Part shown: piece after piece, positions 58,743-64,000 of the stretch
How the letters are laid out: the number at the start of each line of letters is the position of its first letter
Position numbering within the stretch: the stretch's first letter is position 1
Assembly (NCBI RefSeq): GCF_902506495.1
Contig: NZ_LR733265.1
Location: 684,098 to 748,097, forward strand
From: Pseudomonas sp. 8O
Lineage (GTDB): Bacteria; Pseudomonadota; Gammaproteobacteria; Pseudomonadales; Pseudomonadaceae
Length of the DNA stretch: 64,000 bases
Direction: 5' to 3'
Translations under genes and position numbers: made by a program
The notes under the pieces: generated by a model
Told to the model about the DNA's origin: nothing
What the model saw: the letters and a program-made list of their open reading frames with translations, nothing else
The model's database searches: none

Positions 58743-59837
58743 ATGACCCCCTTAGAGCGTTATCAGGCCGATCTCAAGCGGCCCGACTTCTTTCATGATG
58801 CGGCCCAGGAAAATGCCGTCCGCCATCTGCAGCGTCTGTACGACGACCTGATCGCGCGCGACCAGGGCAAGTCCGGGCTGATGGGCAAGCTGTTCGGCAA
58901 GAAGCCGCAGGGGCCGGTCAAGGGCCTGTATTTCTGGGGTGGTGTCGGGCGCGGCAAGACCTACCTGGTCGATACCTTCTTCGATGCGCTGCCGTTCGAG
59001 CAGAAGATGCGCACTCACTTCCACCGCTTCATGAAGCGCGTGCACGAGGAAATGAAGACCCTCAAGGGCGAGAAGAACCCGCTGACCATCATCGGCAAGC
59101 GTTTCGCCGACGAGGCGCGGGTGATCTGCTTCGATGAGTTCTTCGTCAGCGATATCACCGATGCCATGATTCTCGCTACGCTGATGGAAGAGCTGTTCAA
59201 GAACGGCGTTTCCCTGGTGGCCACGTCCAACATCGTGCCGGATGGCCTGTACAAGGACGGCCTGCAGCGCGCGCGCTTCCTGCCGGCCATCGCCTTGCTC
59301 AAGGAGCACACCGATATCGTCAACGTCGACAGCGGTGTCGACTATCGCCTGCGTGCGCTGGAGCAGGCCGAGCTGTTCCATTTCCCGCTCGGCCCGGCTG
59401 CGGAAGAGAGCTTGCGCAAGAGCTTCCAGAGCCTGCTGCCGGACTGCACCCACATGGTGGAGAACGAGGCGCTGATGATCGAGAACCGCGCGATTCACGC
59501 CGTGCGGGTGTGCGAGGACGTGGCCTGGTTCGAATTCCGTGAGCTGTGCGACGGCCCGCGCAGCCAGAACGACTACATCGAGCTGGGCAAGATCTTCCAC
59601 GCGGTGATCCTGGCCAATGTCGAGCAGATGAGCGTGGCCAAGGACGACATGGCGCGCCGTTTCATCAACCTGGTGGACGAGTTCTACGACCGCAACGTCA
59701 AGCTGATCATCTCCGCCGAGGTGGAGCTCAAGGATCTCTATACCGGCGGCCGCCTGAGCTTCGAGTTCCAGCGCACGCTGAGCCGTCTGCTGGAAATGCA
59801 GTCGCACGAGTTCCTTTCGCGCCCACACCGGCCCTGA
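58743..59837 (+). CDS. zapE: Cell-division ATPase ZapE (AFG1-like)
   Basis: 364 residues. Walker A WGGVGRGKTYLVDTF, Walker B VICFDEFFVSDI and sensor region VATSNIVPDGLYKDGLQRAR are present, as is the C-terminal DEFYDRNVKLIISAE. The AFG1/ZapE family acts on the Z-ring in E. coli and in protein quality control in mitochondria. It has its own transcription after the terminator at 58689. A weak stem CGCCC/GGGCG follows the stop, ahead of the converging TRAP gene. Confidence 0.96.
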   Translation: MTPLERYQADLKRPDFFHDAAQENAVRHLQRLYDDLIARDQGKSGLMGKLFGKKPQGPVKGLYFWGGVGRGKTYLVDTFFDALPFEQKMRTHFHRFMKRVHEEMKTLKGEKNPLTIIGKRFADEARVICFDEFFVSDITDAMILATLMEELFKNGVSLVATSNIVPDGLYKDGLQRARFLPAIALLKEHTDIVNVDSGVDYRLRALEQAELFHFPLGPAAEESLRKSFQSLLPDCTHMVENEALMIENRAIHAVRVCEDVAWFEFRELCDGPRSQNDYIELGKIFHAVILANVEQMSVAKDDMARRFINLVDEFYDRNVKLIISAEVELKDLYTGGRLSFEFQRTLSRLLEMQSHEFLSRPHRP

Positions 59838-59876
59838 AAACTGGCGTCCGCCCTGCATCGGGCGGGCGTTACCCGG

Positions 59877-62054
59877 TCACTGTGGCAGCCAGCTGCGCCA
59901 CAGCTCCAGCGTCTGCGCACCGTGCTCGACGATCAGTTCACCGCCATAGGTGACGATCAGCAGCGCCACGATCATTACCGTCATCGGCAGGATCCAGCGC
60001 TCATAGCGGTAGTAGAAACCCTTGTCGCGCACCTCCTCGTTGGCGGCGGCGATTTCCGCCTCGCCCACCACCTGTCTGGCCAGCAGGTGGTTCAGCGCCA
60101 CGGGCGGTGACAGGTAGGCCAGTTCCATGGCCGTCAGGGCGATCATCCAGAAATGCACCGGGTGAATGCCGTTGGCATAGGCGATCGGGGCAATGGTGGC
60201 CGACACCAGGATCACCACGCCAAAGGCGTCCATCACCATGCCGATCAGGAACAGCACCACCATCAACGCGGTCAGTGCCAGCCAGATGCTCTGGAAGTCC
60301 TGCGGGATCAGCTCCATGAGGCCGGAGCGTTCGATCACCCCGCCAGTGGATACCGACAAGGCCATCAGCAAGGTCAGCGCGCCGATATGGCCGACAGTGT
60401 CATAAGTGGCGGCGCCCACAGCCTGGGTGAAGTTGCGCTGGCTGTTGCCCTGATCGTTCTCGATGGCGCGAGCGCTCGGTGTTTCCACCAGTGACTCGCC
60501 GCGCAGCTTGTCGAAAATCAGCACCACCAGCAGGATGACCGGCAACATCACCGGCGCGGTGAACTCGTTCAGCCGGGTATCGAGCAGGTAGCTGTAGACC
60601 CAGACCACCACGATGGCGATGAGGATGTAGGGTGCCACCGGCACCAGGGCGCGGGCCATGGCGGGCATGGCGTCGCGTGGATGGGCAATGTTGATTCGTT
60701 GTTGACGCAACACCTGCGAGGCGATGAAGAACAGCGACGAGGTCAGGACGAAAACGGCGATCCCCCAGTTGTACAGTTCGGCTGTGGTCACCTGCTTGTT
60801 CAGTGCTGCGACCACCACGATCAGCAGGCAGGGGCGCAGTACCACGCCGAGCGAGCCGGACATCGCCGAGACGGCCAGGGCGAATTGCCGGCGGCCTCCG
60901 GAGAGCAGCACTTCGCGGTAGATGATGGCCCCGGCGGCGATGACGAAGATGCCCGAGGCGCCCGTGTAGGCAGTCGGCACGGCGGCACCGATCAGGAGAA
61001 TCCAGGTCAGCAGCTCCGGCGACAGACGCCAGGGGCGAACCAGATCGAGGAAGCGGTCGACCACGTTGGTCTGCTTGAGCAGCATGCCGGCCCAGATGAA
61101 CAGGGCCAGGTTGAGGAAAATACCCGACAGCTCGACGAGCTGACCCAGGTAGATGGCGATGCCGCCATGGTGGCCTTGCAGCGAAAACGAGGTGAAGGAG
61201 CTGATCGCCATGATGGCATACAGCGGCGTGCAGAGCAGCGCCAGCCCCAGATTGCCGCCAGGTTCGGCTTCCGCCGGTGGTTTGAGCAAGTTGTAGACGC
61301 TGATCAGGCATAGGCAACTGAACAGTGCGATCCACAGCCCATTGAGATACGGCCTGTTCAGTGGCAGGTCGGCGTTGAGCAGGGTATGCAGGTAGTGGCT
61401 GCAGGAAAACACCAGCAAGGCATTGGCGATGACCATGCCGGCAGCCGAGACACGGTGGTCGAGTCGGCTCTTGGCGGGACGCAGCGAGATGTGGTGGTTG
61501 CGCAGGGTGGTGGTGATGCCGGCGATGGCGATGAGCAGCAGCAGGAGCAGGGCGCGGTTGTCGGTGCCGAAGCGAAAGATGCCGAAGAACGAGGTTTCCA
61601 GGCTGCGGAACAGCTTCAGTTCAGGCGTCATGTGCGCGACGACGGCTGCGTGCAGCGTATGCTGCTGCGCGCAGAGTTGAGCGGCACGTTGCAGAGCGCT
61701 GCGTTGCGCCTGCGGGTCGACCTCGGTAGCGTCGAACAGGTCGTCGATATCGCTGCTGGCCCGGGCGGGCTGCCTGGCCAGCAGAGCTTCGAGGTCGGGG
61801 GTGGGATCGCAGGTCGGGGTCACCGGATCGGCGCGCAGCATGAAGTACTGCACACCGGCAGCCGGGTCACCGAACAGACGCTCGCCCATGCGCAGAAGTT
61901 GGCCATGGAGCATCTCCCCGGTGCCTATGACCAGGGTGAGGGTCAGCAGAAGGAAGACCGGCAGGGTGGAAAGCCATCGGCCAAACAGAGGACGTTTGAA
62001 GGTCTGGGTTGGCGCAGGCTGGTCATGGCTGATCATGGTCGAGGCAATGGGCAT
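59877..62054 (-). CDS. TRAP transporter large permease with N-terminal extension
   Basis: 725 residues, far longer than a plain DctM subunit (about 430). The first 280 residues hold a membrane helix near 28-46, a 100-residue extracytoplasmic region with Cys residues (TPTCDPTPDLEALLA, AAQLCAQQHTL) and four hydrophobic segments. This looks like a DctQ-like small subunit fused to extra sequence. The rest is DctM-like: AYTGASGIFVIAAGA, GSLGVVLRPCLLIVVV and the late ALTAMELAYLSPPVALN. It would move an organic acid with Na+. Start is ATG 62054 (ATG 62036 possible). Pairs with the binding protein gene upstream. Confidence 0.82.
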   Translation of the reverse strand: MPIASTMISHDQPAPTQTFKRPLFGRWLSTLPVFLLLTLTLVIGTGEMLHGQLLRMGERLFGDPAAGVQYFMLRADPVTPTCDPTPDLEALLARQPARASSDIDDLFDATEVDPQAQRSALQRAAQLCAQQHTLHAAVVAHMTPELKLFRSLETSFFGIFRFGTDNRALLLLLLIAIAGITTTLRNHHISLRPAKSRLDHRVSAAGMVIANALLVFSCSHYLHTLLNADLPLNRPYLNGLWIALFSCLCLISVYNLLKPPAEAEPGGNLGLALLCTPLYAIMAISSFTSFSLQGHHGGIAIYLGQLVELSGIFLNLALFIWAGMLLKQTNVVDRFLDLVRPWRLSPELLTWILLIGAAVPTAYTGASGIFVIAAGAIIYREVLLSGGRRQFALAVSAMSGSLGVVLRPCLLIVVVAALNKQVTTAELYNWGIAVFVLTSSLFFIASQVLRQQRINIAHPRDAMPAMARALVPVAPYILIAIVVVWVYSYLLDTRLNEFTAPVMLPVILLVVLIFDKLRGESLVETPSARAIENDQGNSQRNFTQAVGAATYDTVGHIGALTLLMALSVSTGGVIERSGLMELIPQDFQSIWLALTALMVVLFLIGMVMDAFGVVILVSATIAPIAYANGIHPVHFWMIALTAMELAYLSPPVALNHLLARQVVGEAEIAAANEEVRDKGFYYRYERWILPMTVMIVALLIVTYGGELIVEHGAQTLELWRSWLPQ

Positions 62055-62081
62055 GGCAGGCTCTACGGTCGAGGCGGAGTC

Positions 62082-62100
62082 CGGGGGCGTGCCCCCGTTT
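62082..62100. terminator. Hairpin between binding-protein and permease genes
   Basis: CGGGGGC, GT, GCCCCCG (62082-62097). On the minus strand it follows the binding-protein stop with no U-run, so it may limit read-through and stabilise the upstream mRNA. On the plus strand TTT follows. Confidence 0.45.
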
Positions 62101-62108
62101 CGTTATTG

Positions 62109-63107
62109 TTATTCGAGGTTCTGGGCGCACTCGGCATCGGCTGAGTCGATCTGGCAGCGCACGCGCTTCATCACCGCCATCATGCGTTTGTCATAGACGC
62201 CTTCCTCGGTCAGCGAAATACGCGCCTCACGCAGCATCACGCTGTACTTCTCCATGTCCTCGGGCGGAATGTCGATCCAGTAGTGATTGTCGATCTCGCT
62301 TTCCGATTGCGTGATGATGTCCATGGCGCGGCTGTACTGGCTGAGGGCGAACTCGCGTGATTGCTGCCCGAAGCCTTCGGGGAAACGGTCAGGACGGATG
62401 ACCAGCTGGTAGGTCAGTTGCAGCACCGGGAAGCGCGCCACGCCGCCGCGTTCACCCATACCCTTCTGCAGTTCCAGCGGTTTGTAGGCCGCCGCCGGCG
62501 CACCGACCACATCCACCGAGCCGTTATTGAACTTGCCGGCGAAGTTGGTGACATCGGAGGCGACTGGCTGAGCGCCGATCCGCTGCACCATCTTCGCCTG
62601 TGCATTGTCGTAGTCCATGATCGCGAACTTCTTGCCCGACAGTTTGCTGATGTTGTCGATGGTGCGGTCGTTGACGAACAGGTAGGCCGCGCCCATGGGT
62701 ACGATGCCCGCCACTTCGTAGGGGCCGTTGAGCATGAACTTGCTGGCCTTGGCTGAGCTCAAGGTGGTGATCACCGTTTCCAGTGCCTGGTAGCTGGGCA
62801 GGGCACCCAGTGCTTCCAGGCTGCCGGTGAATCCGTTGAACTGACGGGCGCGCAAGCCCATGATCATCACGCCATCGCATTGCCCGGCCTTGAAGTCTTC
62901 TGCAGCGATTTTCTCGTCGGTGTAGGGCTTGAGTTCGAGGCTGGCGCCGAAATGGTTGGCAGCCAGTTGGTAGTCCTTCATCAGGCTGTAGATGTCGCCC
63001 TGGGCACCGAGGATGTCGAACACGCAGATCCTCTGAGCGAAGGCCTGGGGGGAGGCGCCCAGTGCCAGACAGAGCAGAGCGGGGGTGGCTAGGTTGGAAC
63101 ACTTCAT
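62109..63107 (-). CDS. Putative TRAP-type periplasmic solute-binding protein
   Basis: 332 residues from ATG 63107, with GGAG upstream. The signal peptide ends QAFAQ. The mature chain (RICVFDILGAQGDIYSLMKD...) has a periplasmic binding-protein layout: YELKPYTDEK-type strand (LELKPYTDEKIAAEDFKAGQ), IVPMGAAYLFVNDRTID and KFAIMDYDNAQAKMV. It is not a standard DctP; I think it belongs to the group annotated as putative solute-binding proteins beside TRAP permeases (DUF6091), but this is from memory. It should feed the permease encoded 54 bp downstream. Confidence 0.68.
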   Translation of the reverse strand: MKCSNLATPALLCLALGASPQAFAQRICVFDILGAQGDIYSLMKDYQLAANHFGASLELKPYTDEKIAAEDFKAGQCDGVMIMGLRARQFNGFTGSLEALGALPSYQALETVITTLSSAKASKFMLNGPYEVAGIVPMGAAYLFVNDRTIDNISKLSGKKFAIMDYDNAQAKMVQRIGAQPVASDVTNFAGKFNNGSVDVVGAPAAAYKPLELQKGMGERGGVARFPVLQLTYQLVIRPDRFPEGFGQQSREFALSQYSRAMDIITQSESEIDNHYWIDIPPEDMEKYSVMLREARISLTEEGVYDKRMMAVMKRVRCQIDSADAECAQNLE

Positions 63108-63159
63108 GGCGGATACTCCGGATCGTGCTGCTGAGGCGGGAAGGCTTGTGACGATCTGA

Positions 63160-64000
63160 CTAGAGCAGGTCGTCGATCTCGATGCCGGTATCGACCGGCT
63201 GTTGCTCGTCCCAGAAACGCAGCAGGCCGCCGATTGGAGTGCGTGTACCGGCATTGGTCGTCCAGTAGCGATCGGCATTGTTCATGACGGTGCTGCTGCT
63301 GATGGCATCGACCTGGGCATAGGGTTCGTTGAGCTTGAAGCTGCTGTTCGCCGCTTCGGTCGCGCCGAAGGCCCGCAGCGCGCTGCGCAAGTGCTGCTCG
63401 TCGTTCTTCGCGGTGGCGGAGATCGCGTAGAGGGCATGGGCCAGGCGTACGCCGTGACGCTCACCGATCTGCCGTGACTGCTCGAGCACCTGCCAGGGGT
63501 TCTGCCCCTCACCGCTGCCTGGCAGCATGTTCCAGACCAGGGCACGTGCCGCCATCGGGGCGCCCCACCACTTCTCATTGTCCAGGCAGCTCATGGCGCG
63601 CTCGGTCTTGGCCGCGATGTCCTTGGGTACGCCGACGGCGTTCTGCGAGTTGATGTCGTTCTGGATGGCTTGCAGTCCCTGGATCAGGCCTAGCAGGTAG
63701 ATCAGTTCGTCGAGGTCCTTGTCGAAGGCCGGGCAGCTATCGCCGATGCGAATATCGAAGCGATTCTCGTAGTAGTTGGCGAAGTTCTGGTACGACTGGT
63801 ATTGGCGTCGTGCCGCCAGTTCGGCATAGCGCTTCTGGGTGATGCGTGCGTCCTGTGCCTCTTCGACCTGCTTGCTGCGTGAGGCGCGCAGATAGCGCAG
63901 CTCCTGCTCGAATGCGGTCTGCTCGGCACAGGTAGCGGCGGTGAGGTAGAGCAGGGTCAGCAACTGTTGGTTGTCGGCACCCATGCCGCTGGTGGACTGG
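63160..64000 (-). CDS. Helical protein of the TRAP cluster, TatT-like (partial, 5' end outside window)
   Basis: At least 280 codons, open to the right edge; ATG 63984 is internal to an open frame and need not be the start. The chain is mostly helical (RASRSKQVEEAQDARITQKR, ELIYLLGLIQGLQAIQNDIN) with AARALVWNMLPGSGEGQNPW and LRSALRAFGATEAANSS later. I recognise no catalytic motif. The helical-repeat character, and its place 52 bp ahead of a TRAP binding protein on the same strand, suggest the TatT (TRAP T-component) type, which is only an inference. It may be a lipoprotein if the missing N-terminus has a lipobox. Confidence 0.5.
   Translation of the reverse strand, partial: QSTSGMGADNQQLLTLLYLTAATCAEQTAFEQELRYLRASRSKQVEEAQDARITQKRYAELAARRQYQSYQNFANYYENRFDIRIGDSCPAFDKDLDELIYLLGLIQGLQAIQNDINSQNAVGVPKDIAAKTERAMSCLDNEKWWGAPMAARALVWNMLPGSGEGQNPWQVLEQSRQIGERHGVRLAHALYAISATAKNDEQHLRSALRAFGATEAANSSFKLNEPYAQVDAISSSTVMNNADRYWTTNAGTRTPIGGLLRFWDEQQPVDTGIEIDDLL

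Overview
The window is about 64 kb of GC-rich, densely coding gammaproteobacterial chromosome. Gene content and order follow the Pseudomonas core: dpp/psdR, roxSR, gatCAB, mreBCD-maf-rng-yhdP-tldD, pmbA, ptsO-rapZ-ptsN-hpf-rpoN-lptBAC-kdsCD, mlaFEDCB-ibaG-murA-hisGDC, algW, cysD-cysNC, trpS, zapE. From memory this is the P. aeruginosa PAO1 segment PA4506 to PA4438 in reverse. I infer a Pseudomonas species, but not P. aeruginosa: opdP and a fourth dppA are absent from the dpp locus, and a TonB-receptor pair and a TRAP transporter interrupt the usual order. The species cannot be fixed from sequence reading alone.

Layout. 1-9.1 kb: dipeptide uptake locus. It holds dppB and a truncated dppC, three periplasmic binding proteins, an XRE-cupin regulator (psdR-like) and a divergent M24 peptidase (mdpA-like), with a perfect operator-like palindrome between the last two and two related sites upstream of the third dppA. 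9.2-12.2 kb: a SIMPL-domain exported protein and the RoxS/RoxR redox two-component system. 12.4-15.4 kb: AEC transporter, CMD-family enzyme, CaCA antiporter and an RlpA-like lipoprotein. 15.5-18.8 kb: gatCAB (Gln-tRNA amidotransferase). 19.0-32.3 kb: cell shape, RNase G, YhdP, nitrilase, TldD/DarP/TldE. 32.4-39.4 kb (minus): PTS-Ntr, hibernation factor, sigma-54, LPS export and Kdo synthesis. 39.7-47.7 kb (plus): Mla lipid transport, IbaG, MurA and HisG/D/C. 47.7-50.5 kb (minus): accessory DUF4198-like protein plus TonB-dependent receptor. 50.6-59.8 kb: AlgW, Nif3-like, CysD/CysNC, ZapG-like, hydrolase, TrpS, ZapE. 59.9-64 kb (minus): three-gene TRAP-type system cut by the window end.

The most distinctive non-genic content is small palindromic repeats. 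There are eight copies of a paired GTAGGGTGCGC repeat (REPIN-like), two of a GTAGCCCGGATGCAATCC repeat, and three of a MITE-like element of about 75-160 bp with terminal inverted repeats. Some have entered operons (dppB/dppC, gatA/gatB). One forms the stop codon of a gene, and another encodes the N-terminal part of a lipoprotein signal peptide.

No rRNA, tRNA, CRISPR array, transposase, integrase or prophage gene was seen. The best candidates for little-described biology are the TRAP cluster at the right end with its unusual 725-residue permease, the DUF4198/TonB pair, and the coding use of REP sequence in the rlpA-like gene.
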